Part shown: piece after piece, positions 24,889-33,265 of the stretch
Layout: each line of letters begins with the position of its first letter
How positions within the stretch are numbered: position 1 is the stretch's first letter
Assembly (NCBI GenBank): GCA_964482055.1
Contig: CAYZVX010000001.1
Coordinates: forward strand, 62,001-126,000
Origin: G020354085 sp964482055
Lineage (GTDB): Bacteria > Pseudomonadota > Gammaproteobacteria > Acidiferrobacterales > Sulfurifustaceae
DNA: 64,000 nt
Reading direction: 5' to 3'
The notes under the pieces: model-generated
What the model was told of the DNA's origin: nothing
The model's input: only the letters and a program-made list of their open reading frames with translations
The model's database searches: none
Program-made: the position numbers and the translations under genes

Positions 24889-26940
24889 ATGACCGCAGCA
24901 TTTGCATTGACAAGCCCGTTCAAACCCGCCGGCGACCAGCCCGACGCCATCCGTGCGCTGGTCGCGGGCCTTCAGGCCGGCGAGGCGTTTCAAACCCTGC
25001 TCGGCGTTACCGGGTCAGGCAAGACCTTTACGATCGCCAACGTCATTGCACAGGTTCAGCGTCCCACACTGGTGCTGGCGCCCAACAAGACGCTCGCCGC
25101 CCAGCTGTACTCGGAATTTCGCGACTTCTTCCCGCGCAATGCGGTCGAGTACTTCGTGTCCTACTACGACTACTACCAGCCGGAGGCGTACGTCCCTGCG
25201 AGCGACACCTACATCGAAAAGGACGCCTCCATCAACGAGCATATCGAGCAAATGCGGCTGTCGGCGACCAAGGCGTTGCTCGAGCGGCCGGACGTCATCA
25301 TCGTGGCCACGGTATCCGCCATATACGGCCTGGGCGATCCGGCCGCGTATCACGGGATGATCCTGCACCTGCGCCAGGGCGCGACGTACGACCAGCGGGC
25401 GATTCTACGGCGCCTGACTGAGCTTCAGTACACGCGCAACGATCTCGAGCTGCGGCGCGGGACGTTTCGGGTGCACGGCGACGTGATCGATATCTATCCA
25501 GCGGAATCCGAGCGCCTGGCGATACGCGTCGAGCTCTTTGGTGACGAGATCGAATCGATTGCCGAGTTCGATCCGCTCACCGGGGCATTGGAGAACCGCC
25601 TGACCCGCACTACGGTGTTTCCGACCAGCCATTACGTCACGCCGCGCGAGACCATCCTCAACGCCATCGATGAAATCAAGGCGGAGCTGCGCGAACGGCT
25701 CGAGGAGCTGCGCGCAACCGGCAAGCTCCTCGAGGCCCAGCGACTTCAGGAACGCACCCTCTACGACCTGGAAATGATGCGCGAGGTCGGCTACTGCGCC
25801 GGTATCGAGAACTACTCGCGCTACCTCTCGGGGCGCAAGCCCGGCGAGCCGCCACCGACGTTGATCGATTACCTGCCGAAGGACGCGCTCCTGGTGATCG
25901 ACGAGAGCCATGTCACCATCCCGCAGCTCGGCGGGATGTACCGCGGCGATCGCTCGCGCAAGGAGACGCTGGTGCAATACGGCTTCAGGCTGCCGTCGGC
26001 GCTCGATAATCGGCCGCTGCGCTTTGATGAATTCGAACGCCTGATGCCGCAGACGATCTTCGTGTCAGCGACCCCCGGACCGTACGAACGCGAGCGCTGC
26101 AAGACCGTCATCGACCAGGTCGTGCGCCCGACGGGTCTGGTGGATCCCGAGGTTGAGGTGCGCCCCGTCGCCGGCCAGGTCGACGACCTGCTGTCAGAGA
26201 TTCGCGCACGGGTCGCGGCCAAGGAGCGCGTGCTGGTCACCACCCTGACCAAGCGCATGGCCGAGGACTTGACGGAGTACCTGCACGAGCACGGGGTGCG
26301 CGTTCGCTACCTTCATTCCGACATCGACACGGTGGAGCGTGTTGAGATCATCCGCGATCTGCGGGCCGCGGTGTTCGACGTGCTCGTCGGCATCAACCTG
26401 TTGCGCGAGGGGCTCGACATCCCGGAAGTGTCGCTGGTCGCGATACTGGATGCCGACAAGGAAGGATTCCTGCGATCAACGCGCTCCTTGATCCAGACGA
26501 TTGGCCGCGCCGCCCGCAACGTGCATGGCAAGGTGATTCTGTACGGCGACACGATAACCGACTCGATGCGGCAGGCCATCGACGAGACCGTGCGCCGCCG
26601 GCAGAAGCAGACCGCCTACAACGAGACGCATGGCATCACCCCCAGGACCGTGAGCAAGGCCGTCAAGGAGATCATCGAAGGTGTGCCGGGGATCAGGACG
26701 GGCGCACCGGCACGCGCGCTGGGCGGGGAACGGCTGCGCGCCGCTGAGGAGGCAGCCCAATACGGCCGTCTTGCGCCCGACGCGCTAAGCAAGCTTCTCG
26801 CGAAACTGGAGAAGCGGATGTTCAATCACGCCAAGAACCTCGAGTTCGAGCAGGCAGCCGCGGTGCGCGATCAGATTAGCGCCATCAAATCCGGTTTGTT
26901 CGGGGTCATCGAGGGCGGGGGACGTACGCAGCGGCGCTAG
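24889..26940 (+). CDS. uvrB: Excinuclease ABC subunit B
   Basis: UvrB is the damage-verifying helicase of nucleotide excision repair. Walker A is LLGVTGSGKTFT, followed by LVLAPNKTLAAQLYSEF and the beta-hairpin region SYYDYYQPEAYVPASDTYIEKD that inserts into DNA. The DEAD-like box is VIDESHVT; helicase motif VI is TIGRAARN. The C-terminal UVR motif (LEKRMFNHAKNLEFEQAA) binds UvrC. The 683-residue length is typical. uvrC lies elsewhere in this window at 59952. Confidence 0.97.
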   Translation: MTAAFALTSPFKPAGDQPDAIRALVAGLQAGEAFQTLLGVTGSGKTFTIANVIAQVQRPTLVLAPNKTLAAQLYSEFRDFFPRNAVEYFVSYYDYYQPEAYVPASDTYIEKDASINEHIEQMRLSATKALLERPDVIIVATVSAIYGLGDPAAYHGMILHLRQGATYDQRAILRRLTELQYTRNDLELRRGTFRVHGDVIDIYPAESERLAIRVELFGDEIESIAEFDPLTGALENRLTRTTVFPTSHYVTPRETILNAIDEIKAELRERLEELRATGKLLEAQRLQERTLYDLEMMREVGYCAGIENYSRYLSGRKPGEPPPTLIDYLPKDALLVIDESHVTIPQLGGMYRGDRSRKETLVQYGFRLPSALDNRPLRFDEFERLMPQTIFVSATPGPYERERCKTVIDQVVRPTGLVDPEVEVRPVAGQVDDLLSEIRARVAAKERVLVTTLTKRMAEDLTEYLHEHGVRVRYLHSDIDTVERVEIIRDLRAAVFDVLVGINLLREGLDIPEVSLVAILDADKEGFLRSTRSLIQTIGRAARNVHGKVILYGDTITDSMRQAIDETVRRRQKQTAYNETHGITPRTVSKAVKEIIEGVPGIRTGAPARALGGERLRAAEEAAQYGRLAPDALSKLLAKLEKRMFNHAKNLEFEQAAAVRDQISAIKSGLFGVIEGGGRTQRR

Positions 26941-26947
26941 CCTTTCG

Positions 26948-27316
26948 TCACTCAGGGGTGCCGAGGGCGTGCAGTTCCCGGTCGAGCCTGGCGGGATCGC
27001 CGAGATTTAGCTCAACGAGCCGGCGCAGATGCGTGATGCTCTGGAGATCTATGTGTCTGCAATGCAATCCCACACGGCCACCCCCGCAGTGCGCGACCTC
27101 GGCGTCCATGTGAATGGTCGCTGCGCCGTCGTCTACCGACAGGTCGAGACGTAACGGCTCGCCGATCCGAAGCGTCACGCCTGGCGGTTGAGTGACGAGC
27201 GCGCCTTTGAGGGAAATGTCGATCAGCTCCGACGGCCAATCCAGACCCTGTCCGTGCAGCCGGGCACGCGCGACGAAGGGGATGCGGCTGAACCGCCTGT
27301 GATCGGAGTGAGGCAT
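26948..27316 (-). CDS. PilZ-domain protein (probable c-di-GMP receptor)
   Basis: The 122-residue cytoplasmic protein is essentially a single PilZ domain. The two c-di-GMP-binding motifs are visible: RRFSR (RxxxR) near residue 8 and DISLKG (DxSxxG) near residue 36, followed by the beta-strand GRVGLHCRHID. It probably couples cyclic-di-GMP levels to motility or envelope functions. ATG 27316 is preferred; TTG 27322 lies closer to GAGG. It is convergent with uvrB, with seven bases between the stops. Confidence 0.87.
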   Translation of the reverse strand: MPHSDHRRFSRIPFVARARLHGQGLDWPSELIDISLKGALVTQPPGVTLRIGEPLRLDLSVDDGAATIHMDAEVAHCGGGRVGLHCRHIDLQSITHLRRLVELNLGDPARLDRELHALGTPE

Positions 27317-27323
27317 GATCAAT

Positions 27324-27353
27324 TAACCTCGGATAGCCTGTAACCTCGGATAG
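27324..27353. repeat. 13-bp direct repeat upstream of the PilZ gene
   Basis: TAACCTCGGATAG occurs at 27324-27336 and 27341-27353. On the minus strand each copy holds GAGG, so the ribosome-binding region of the PilZ gene is duplicated. Confidence 0.8.
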
Positions 27354-27507
27354 TCTGACCCGGCGCGCGCTCTAGGGCACAGGGAGGCGTTTCGGTAGGC
27401 CTCAATCGAATGGAAGCGCTCCTTCACCGCAGTATAGAGAAAGGCACCCCACGTAGGAGTCGTAGGAAAGCCGCCCTACTTAAGCACATGCAGATATTCT
27501 GATGGCT

Positions 27508-27546
27508 CAAGTGCGGCGGAGTGACGAAGACCCTCCACCGCACTTG
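27508..27546. other. Strong hairpin of unknown role
   Basis: CAAGTGCGG (27508-27516) pairs with CCGCACTTG (27538-27546); after one mismatch GGAG pairs with CTCC inside. No T run follows, so it is not an ordinary terminator; it could be part of a small RNA or of the 5' leader of the PstS-like gene. Confidence 0.5.
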
Positions 27547-27688
27547 CCAGCGTCAAAATTTTGTGGTTGGCGTTGGGTAGCGCCCATGCCTAAGCTGTAT
27601 CAGCAGCGAAGCTCCAAGGCATCAGGGAATGGGCGGGAGCAGGAAATCAAGTGGTTAACCAAGCCTGGTGGCTTAGGGAGTTTTGCAA

Positions 27689-28639
27689 ATGAATCGAGCT
27701 CTTTTGACCGCGCTGCTCAGTGCGGGTGCGATGCTGTGTGTGCCTCTGAGCGGTAACGCAGCCGAGAAGAAGGTGACCCTGACGTGGGCCGGGTGCGGCA
27801 TTTCCAAGAATGCCTTCATGGCCGAGATGGCGGCAGCCTACAAGAAGAAGACCGGTGTTGAAATCGACTTCAAGGGCGGCGGCGCAACCAAGGGCATTCG
27901 CCAGGTCGCCAACCATGAAGTCAAAATCGGCGGAACCTGCCGCCATGTGATCGAGGATTCGGAAACGATGACGACGATCGCAGCGGAACGTCGCGTGCAG
28001 CTCACGCCAGTGGCGTGGGACGCGCTGGCGGTCATCGTGCACAAGGACAATCCGGTCGACAACCTTACACTGCAACAACTGCGCGATCTCTACCTCGGCA
28101 AGATCACCAACTGGAAGGAGCTTGGCGGTCGCGATGCTCCCATCGAGCTTTATGTCCGTACCGGCAAGATTTCCGGTGTCGGGCGCACATTGCGCGAACT
28201 CGTGTTCAATAACTACGAGCAGGAGTTTGTTGCCAAGCACGTGGTTGAAGAATCGGCCACGCTTGAGAAGGACATGGTGACCAACCCGAACGGCATCGGC
28301 GTAACCGGCGTTTCAAGCGCGCGCAAAATCACCAACATCGCCAAAATCCTCAAGCTGGAAGGCAAGGACCCAAGCTACGAGAACATCAAGAATGGCGACT
28401 ACATGCTGTACCGGCCGCTCTACATGGTGACCCACATGCAGGAGCGCGACCCGGAGGTCAAGCGGTTTCTCGAATTCGTCATGGGACCGGATGGCAAGGC
28501 CGTAATGCGCAGCGTCGGAACCGTTCCCTACGAGGACGCCGTACACCTGTGGCTCAAGTATCTCGACCAGCAGAACAAGGCGCTGGCGGCCGGTGTGGCC
28601 AACACGGCGGCGCGTGGCTCCAATACCAAGATCCGATAG
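27689..28639 (+). CDS. PstS-like periplasmic substrate-binding protein (orphan)
   Basis: The 316-residue protein has a signal peptide (about 1-26, ending GNAAE) and the fold pattern of the PstS/PBP-like family: LTPVAWDALAVIVHKDNPV, LTLQQLRDLYLGKITNWKELGG, NPNGIGVTGVSS, GDYMLYRPLYMVTHMQE. The phosphate loop of classical PstS (GAGATFP-type) is replaced by WAGCGISKNAFM, and a second cysteine occurs in IGGTCRHV. Ligand could therefore be something other than phosphate. ATG 27689 has AGGGAG eight bases upstream. No pstC, pstA, pstB or phoU is adjacent. Confidence 0.85.
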   Translation: MNRALLTALLSAGAMLCVPLSGNAAEKKVTLTWAGCGISKNAFMAEMAAAYKKKTGVEIDFKGGGATKGIRQVANHEVKIGGTCRHVIEDSETMTTIAAERRVQLTPVAWDALAVIVHKDNPVDNLTLQQLRDLYLGKITNWKELGGRDAPIELYVRTGKISGVGRTLRELVFNNYEQEFVAKHVVEESATLEKDMVTNPNGIGVTGVSSARKITNIAKILKLEGKDPSYENIKNGDYMLYRPLYMVTHMQERDPEVKRFLEFVMGPDGKAVMRSVGTVPYEDAVHLWLKYLDQQNKALAAGVANTAARGSNTKIR

Positions 28640-28690
28640 CAAAAACTTGTTGTCGGTCACTGAGTTGTGCTAATTTTCGCGCCGGCTTGC

Positions 28691-28765
28691 AGGCGCGTAG
28701 CTCAGTGGTAGAGCACCACCTTGACATGGTGGTGGTCGGTGGTTCGATCCCACTCGCGCCTACCA
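28691..28765 (+). tRNA. tRNA-Val (anticodon GAC)
   Basis: Acceptor AGGCGCG pairs with CGCGCCT; D arm GCTCAGTGGTAGAGC; anticodon loop TTGACAT between CACC and GGTG stems; T arm GGTGGTTCGATCCCAC-type. CCA is encoded at 28763-28765. Length 75. Confidence 0.97.
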
Positions 28766-28930
28766 ATACCATCGGACGACTCGACCCGCCTGCGGCAACC
28801 CCGGGGCGGGCGCGTTTCAGGTAACAGAGACGTGCGCACTCGCCGGGGTACTCGCCCTGGCGCAGCGTTTCGCTGACAAGCCCGATTATGCGGCCAATCG
28901 TAGCGGTCGCCACTGATAGAGGGTTGTGCC

Positions 28931-30727
28931 ATGCCGGTCATCACGCTTCCTGACGGCTCTCGCCGTGAGTATCCCAACCCCCTGACGGTCGCCGAGCTGG
29001 CCGCGAGCATCGGCCCCGGCTTGGCGCGNNNNNNNNNNNNNNNNNNNNNNNNNNNNNNNNNNNNNNNNNNNNNNNNNNNNNNNNNNNNNNNNNNNNNNNN
29101 NNNNNNNNNNNNNNNNNNNNNNNNNNNNGAGGCGCGCATGCATGAGATCGCCAAGCGCGACCTGAGGATCGAGCGGACAGTGATGCCGCGCGATGAGGCG
29201 GTGCGCCTTTTCCGCGATATGGGCGAGGAGTACAAGGCCCGGATAATTGCCGACATCCCGGTGGATGAGGAAATCTCTCTTTACCGGCAAGGCGACTTCA
29301 TTGACCTGTGCCGCGGACCTCATGTGCCTTCCACCGGAAAGCTGAAAGCCTTCAAGCTCATGAAGGTGGCGGGTGCCTACTGGCGTGGCGACTCACGTAA
29401 CGAGATGCTAGCGCGCATCTACGGGACCGCCTGGCCGACGAAGGAAGCGCTCGACGCCTACTTGCACAGGTTGGCAGAAGCGGAGAAGCGGGACCACCGC
29501 CGCATCGGCCGGCAGCTCGACCTCTTTCACATGCAGGAGGAGGCGCCCGGGATGGTTTTCTGGCACGAGCGTGGTTGGCGACTCTATCAGACCATTACCC
29601 GGTACATGAGCGAGCTTTGGCGCGAGCACGGCTACCAGGAGATCCGCACGCCGCAGCTCGTGGACCGCAGCCTGTGGGAGAGATCCGGACACTGGGAGAA
29701 GTTTCACGCCGACATGTTCACGACCGAATCGGAGAAGCGCACCTTTGCGGTCAAGCCGATGAACTGCCCATGCCACATCCAGGTCTACAACCAGGGCCTC
29801 AAGAGCTACCGCGATCTGCCGCTGCGGCTCGCGGAGTTCGGTTCCTGCCACCGCAACGAGCAGTCCGGCGCCCTGCATGGCCTCATGCGGGTGCGCGGCT
29901 TCACCCAGGACGATGCCCACATCTTCTGCACCGAGGACCAGATCCAGTCCGAGGTCTCGACGTTCATCGACCTGCTGCACAAGGTCTATGCCGATTTCGG
30001 CTTTCAACAGCTTACCTACAGGCTTTCCACCCGGCCGGCCAACCGCATCGGCTCGGACGAGGCCTGGGATAAGGCCGAGCACGCACTGGAGCGGGCCCTG
30101 AACAGCAAAAACCTGCCCTGGGACCTCCAGCCGGGAGAAGGCGCCTTTTACGGGCCCAAGATCGAGTTCTCGTTGAAGGACTCGATCGGGCGGGTGTGGC
30201 AGTGCGGCACCATCCAAGTGGATTTTTCGATGCCGGGTCGTCTCGGCGCCAGCTACGTCGCGGAGGACGGCTCGAAGCAGGTGCCTGTAATGCTGCACCG
30301 GGCCATCTTTGGCTCGCTCGAGCGCTTCATCGGCATACTGATCGAAGAGCATGCTGGTGCGTTCCCGGCCTGGCTGGCCCCGGTCCAGGCGGTGATTCTG
30401 ACCATCACCGACCACCAGTCGGGCTACGCGCGGGAGCTGGAAAAGACGTTACGGCGACAAGGCTTACGCGTTGAAGCTGACTTGAGAAACGAGAAAATTG
30501 GCTTTAAAATTCGCGAGCATACTCTCCAACGCATACCCTACATGCTGGTTATCGGCAAGAAGGAAGCCGAGGGGGGGACGGTAGCCGTGCGCACGCGCAA
30601 GGGCGAGGATTTGGGCAGCATGACGCTCGAAGCTTTCGTCGAGCTTCTCGCCAGGGATATCGCGAGCCGCGGCATCAATTTTTTGGAGGACCAACAACAT
30701 CACGATCGAACGAGAACATCGGGTTAA
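28931..30727 (+). CDS. thrS: Threonine-tRNA ligase (contains assembly gap)
   Basis: ThrS charges tRNA-Thr. The TGS domain opens MPVITLPDGSRREYPNPL. The core shows CRGPHVPSTG, LMKVAGAYWRGDSRNEML, FAVKPMNCPCHIQVYNQG (zinc cysteine), RVRGFTQDDAHIFC and the anticodon-binding domain with DLRNEKIGFKIREHTLQ. A run of 100 N at 29029-29128 hides the editing domain. By comparison with the 642-residue E. coli enzyme about 88 residues are missing where the N run allows about 34, so the real gap is near 265 bases. The end overlaps the infC start by 29 bases. Confidence 0.95.
   Translation: MPVITLPDGSRREYPNPLTVAELAASIGPGLAXXXXXXXXXXXXXXXXXXXXXXXXXXXXXXXXXXEARMHEIAKRDLRIERTVMPRDEAVRLFRDMGEEYKARIIADIPVDEEISLYRQGDFIDLCRGPHVPSTGKLKAFKLMKVAGAYWRGDSRNEMLARIYGTAWPTKEALDAYLHRLAEAEKRDHRRIGRQLDLFHMQEEAPGMVFWHERGWRLYQTITRYMSELWREHGYQEIRTPQLVDRSLWERSGHWEKFHADMFTTESEKRTFAVKPMNCPCHIQVYNQGLKSYRDLPLRLAEFGSCHRNEQSGALHGLMRVRGFTQDDAHIFCTEDQIQSEVSTFIDLLHKVYADFGFQQLTYRLSTRPANRIGSDEAWDKAEHALERALNSKNLPWDLQPGEGAFYGPKIEFSLKDSIGRVWQCGTIQVDFSMPGRLGASYVAEDGSKQVPVMLHRAIFGSLERFIGILIEEHAGAFPAWLAPVQAVILTITDHQSGYARELEKTLRRQGLRVEADLRNEKIGFKIREHTLQRIPYMLVIGKKEAEGGTVAVRTRKGEDLGSMTLEAFVELLARDIASRGINFLEDQQHHDRTRTSG
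29029..29128. other. Scaffold gap (100 N)
   Basis: Exactly 100 N, a conventional placeholder. It lies in the thrS editing domain, including the zinc-type HxxxH region expected there. Frame happens to be kept across the placeholder. Confidence 0.99.
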
Positions 30728-31277
30728 CGGCCGCATCCGGGCCCCCAGCGTTCGCGTCATTGGCGCGGACGGGCAGCAGTTAGGGATCTTCTCCGTCGCG
30801 GAAGCGCTTCGTAAGGCCGAAGAGGCGGGCCTGGATCTGGTCGAGATCTCACCCAACGCCGAGCCGCCGGTTTGCCGTATCATGAACTACGGCAAGTTTC
30901 AGTACGAAGAAGCCAAACGTCGGCACGCGGCGAAGAAAAAGCAGAAGCAGATCCAGGTCAAGGAAGTGAAGTTTCGCCCGGGCACGGATGTGGGCGACTA
31001 CCAGGTCAAACTTCGCAACCTCATTCGTTTTCTCGAGGAAGGCAACAAGGCCAAGGTTACCCTGCGCTTCCGAGGGCGCGAGATGAGCCACCAGGAATTG
31101 GGCATAGAAATGCTCAAGCGCATCGAAGCCGATCTCAAGGAATACGGCGTGGTCGAGGTGTACCCGAAGCTCGAAGGTCGCCAGATGACTATGGTTGTCG
31201 CGCCCAAGGCCGGTGGTGCCAGATCTAAGGCCGAGAAATCGGAAAAGTCCGCCGCGGCGAAAGAGGCCCAACGCTAG
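30699..31277 (+). CDS. infC: Translation initiation factor IF-3 (AUC start)
   Basis: IF-3 checks the start codon on the 30S subunit and splits ribosomes. The protein opens with ITIEREHRVNGRIRAPSVRV, which is the normal IF-3 N-terminus, then GIFSVAEALRKAEEAGLDLVEI, the linker PVCRIMNYGKFQYE and the C-terminal domain KEVKFRPGTDVGDYQVK. No ATG, GTG or TTG precedes this block; ATC at 30699 sits eight bases after GGAGGA (30685-30690). E. coli infC uses AUU and is repressed by IF-3 itself; AUC allows the same feedback. The first ATG (30882) would delete the whole N-domain. Length 192. Confidence 0.93.
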   Translation: MTIEREHRVNGRIRAPSVRVIGADGQQLGIFSVAEALRKAEEAGLDLVEISPNAEPPVCRIMNYGKFQYEEAKRRHAAKKKQKQIQVKEVKFRPGTDVGDYQVKLRNLIRFLEEGNKAKVTLRFRGREMSHQELGIEMLKRIEADLKEYGVVEVYPKLEGRQMTMVVAPKAGGARSKAEKSEKSAAAKEAQR

Positions 31278-31351
31278 ATTTTCCAATGAACCAGCGACCG
31301 AACGGGCGTGCATGTGCCCGCAGGCGCACGACACATCAGGAGTTAAGAAAC

Positions 31352-31549
31352 ATGCCCAAGCTCAAGACCAACAAGAGCGCCGCTAAGCGCTTCAAGAAAA
31401 CCGCGACTGGCCGTTTCAAGCGCGGCCATTCGCACCTGCGCCACATCCTCACCAAGAAGCCCAGGAAGCGTAAGCGCCACCTGCGGGGCACGACAATGGT
31501 TCACCAGACGGATACGGGTCGTATCCGTCAGATGATGCCGTACGTCTGA
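31352..31549 (+). CDS. rpmI: 50S ribosomal protein L35
   Basis: This small basic protein of 65 residues opens MPKLKTNKSAAKRFKKT and ends RQMMPYV, typical of bL35. The ATG at 31352 is preceded by AGGAG ten bases upstream. In gammaproteobacteria L20 represses translation of rpmI and rplT by binding the leader; the infC-rpmI-rplT order is retained. Confidence 0.97.
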   Translation: MPKLKTNKSAAKRFKKTATGRFKRGHSHLRHILTKKPRKRKRHLRGTTMVHQTDTGRIRQMMPYV

Positions 31550-31560
31550 GGAGCTGAACC

Positions 31561-31920
31561 ATGCCACGCGTCAAACGCGGCGTCGTTACCGGTCGACGCC
31601 ACAAGAAGGTTCTCGCCCAGGCCAAGGGCTATTACGGCGCTCGTCGCAAGACGATCAAGGCCGCCAAGCAGGCCGTTACCAAGGCTGGACAATACGCTTT
31701 CCGGGACCGGCGCGTCCGCAAGCGCGAGTTCCGCGCGCTGTGGATTCAGCGTATCAATGCCGGTGCGCGGGAATGCGGCCTGTCGTACAGCCGATTCATG
31801 GATGGTCTCAAGAAGGCGGCAATCGCCATCGACCGCAAGGTGCTCGCCGACATTGCGGTGCATGACAAGAAGGCCTTTTCCGTTCTGGCCGACAAAGCCA
31901 AGGCGGCGCTTGCCGGTTGA
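31561..31920 (+). CDS. rplT: 50S ribosomal protein L20
   Basis: bL20 (119 residues) binds 23S rRNA early in 50S assembly and autoregulates its operon. It shows MPRVKRGVVTGRRHKKVL, YYGARRKTIKAAKQAV and LWIQRINAGARECGLSYS. It lies 11 bases after rpmI and is followed by a strong terminator. Confidence 0.98.
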   Translation: MPRVKRGVVTGRRHKKVLAQAKGYYGARRKTIKAAKQAVTKAGQYAFRDRRVRKREFRALWIQRINAGARECGLSYSRFMDGLKKAAIAIDRKVLADIAVHDKKAFSVLADKAKAALAG

Positions 31921-31967
31921 GATATCCTGGCGCAGCATGTCGCGCCAGGCGTTTTAGGGACGCCAGG

Positions 31968-32004
31968 AAGGGAAAGGCCCATTTGGGTCTTTCCCTTATT
32001 TTTT
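31968..32004 (+). terminator. Rho-independent terminator after rplT
   Basis: AAGGGAAAGGCCC (31968-31980), loop ATTT, GGGTCTTTCCCTT (31985-31997), then ATTTTTT. The 13-pair stem has a single G-T wobble. Upstream A-rich symmetry means it could also work as an attenuator before pheS. Confidence 0.88.
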
Positions 32005-32203
32005 CGTGCAATGTCGTTCAGATGCCGAAGGCGCCGAAGCGAGGACGGCTTGAAGCATACCCTGAGGTCGGGTCGCAAGAGATAAGACCGAGGGGTACGC
32101 GCGAGCGGCTTGGGTTATGGGCGCGCGGGCTCGCAGAATCAGTAACACCCAGGCGGTCCGAGCGGCAGATTCGCACAACAACACGCCCGAAGAGATCAAA
32201 GCA

Positions 32204-33244
32204 GTGCCATTGACCACAGACACCGTCCAACGGGACCTCCTCGAGCTGCTTGGCGCCGCGCAGGGCGAGCTCGCGGCGGCGGCGGACGTCGCGGCGGTCG
32301 AAGCCTTGCGGGTGCGCTATCTCGGCAAGAAGGGTGTGCTGACCGAGCAGCTCAAGGCGCTGGGCCGGCTGAACGCGGAGGAACGCCCGCGGGTCGGAAA
32401 GCTGGTCAACGAGGCCAAGGAGAAGCTCCAAGAACAGATCGAGGCACGCCGGCAGCAGCTTGAACTCGCGGCGCGTGCTCAGCGCATGGCTCAGGCTGCC
32501 GTCGACGTCACACTGCCTGGCCGCGGACTGCGCAACGGCGGGTTACACCCGGTCACGCGCACGCTGCAGCGGCTCGAGGAGTTTTTCGTGCGCATGGGAT
32601 TCGATGTGGCGGATGGGCCGGAGATCGAGGACGACTATCACAACTTCGAGGCGCTCAATATCCCGCCCAACCACCCTTCGCGCGCGATGCACGACACGTT
32701 TTACGTCGACGCCCACCGGCTGCTGCGCACCCACACCTCTCCGGTGCAAGTACGCTACATGGAGACCCACAAGCCGCCGCTGCGCGTGATCGCGCCAGGG
32801 CGCGTCTATCGATGCGATTCGGATGTGACGCATACCCCCATGTTCCAGCAGCTCGAAGGCCTCATGGTCGATGAGCAGGTCAGCTTTGCCGACCTGAAGG
32901 GCGTGTTGACGGAATTCCTGAAACGCTTTTTCGAGAAGCCCCTGAAGGTGCGATTTCGGCCGTCGTACTTCCCGTTCACCGAACCGTCGGCAGAAGTCGA
33001 TATCAGCTGTGTCATCTGCGGGGCACGGGGATGCCGGGTCTGCAAGCACACCGGATGGCTCGAGGTGCTCGGATGCGGAATGGTGCACCCGGAGGTCTTC
33101 CGCCACGTCGGCATCGACAGTGAGCGCTGGACCGGGTTCGCCTTCGGGTTGGGCGTCGAACGCCTGACCATGCTGCGCTACGGGGTCAATGACCTACGGA
33201 TGTTCTACGAGAACGACCTGCGCTTCCTGCAACAGTTCCGCTGA
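32204..33244 (+). CDS. pheS: Phenylalanine-tRNA ligase alpha subunit
   Basis: PheS is the catalytic subunit of the (alpha-beta)2 synthetase. An N-terminal coiled coil (residues ~10-95) contacts tRNA. Motif 2 and the active site are seen in HPVTRTLQRLEEFFVRMGF, DTFYVDAHRLLRTHTSPVQ, FRPSYFPFTEPSAEVD and GLGVERLTMLRYGVNDLR. GTG 32204 gives 346 residues; the sequence further upstream reads open but is not conserved. No phenylalanine-rich leader peptide was found in the 200 bases after the rplT terminator. Confidence 0.95.
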   Translation: MPLTTDTVQRDLLELLGAAQGELAAAADVAAVEALRVRYLGKKGVLTEQLKALGRLNAEERPRVGKLVNEAKEKLQEQIEARRQQLELAARAQRMAQAAVDVTLPGRGLRNGGLHPVTRTLQRLEEFFVRMGFDVADGPEIEDDYHNFEALNIPPNHPSRAMHDTFYVDAHRLLRTHTSPVQVRYMETHKPPLRVIAPGRVYRCDSDVTHTPMFQQLEGLMVDEQVSFADLKGVLTEFLKRFFEKPLKVRFRPSYFPFTEPSAEVDISCVICGARGCRVCKHTGWLEVLGCGMVHPEVFRHVGIDSERWTGFAFGLGVERLTMLRYGVNDLRMFYENDLRFLQQFR

Positions 33245-33265
33245 TGGCGGGCTGCTCGGTGACCC

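Larger units (their letters stand above)
27317..27688. other. 372-base intergenic region with a 13-bp direct repeat and a strong hairpin
   Basis: Divergent region between the PilZ gene and the PstS-like gene. It contains the 13-bp repeats at 27324-27353 and the hairpin at 27508-27546. No Pho box, clear promoter pair or open reading frame with coding character was seen. Confidence 0.6.

Noticed and set aside
27317..27688. Pho box upstream of the PstS-like gene
   Set aside because: No pair of CTGTCAT-like repeats with the right spacing was seen.
30882..31277. infC starting at the first ATG
   Set aside because: This would delete the conserved IF-3 N-domain, which is encoded immediately upstream in frame from the AUC start.
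32005..32203. Phenylalanine leader peptide/attenuator before pheS
   Set aside because: No short reading frame with a run of Phe codons and no paired terminator/antiterminator was found after the rplT terminator.
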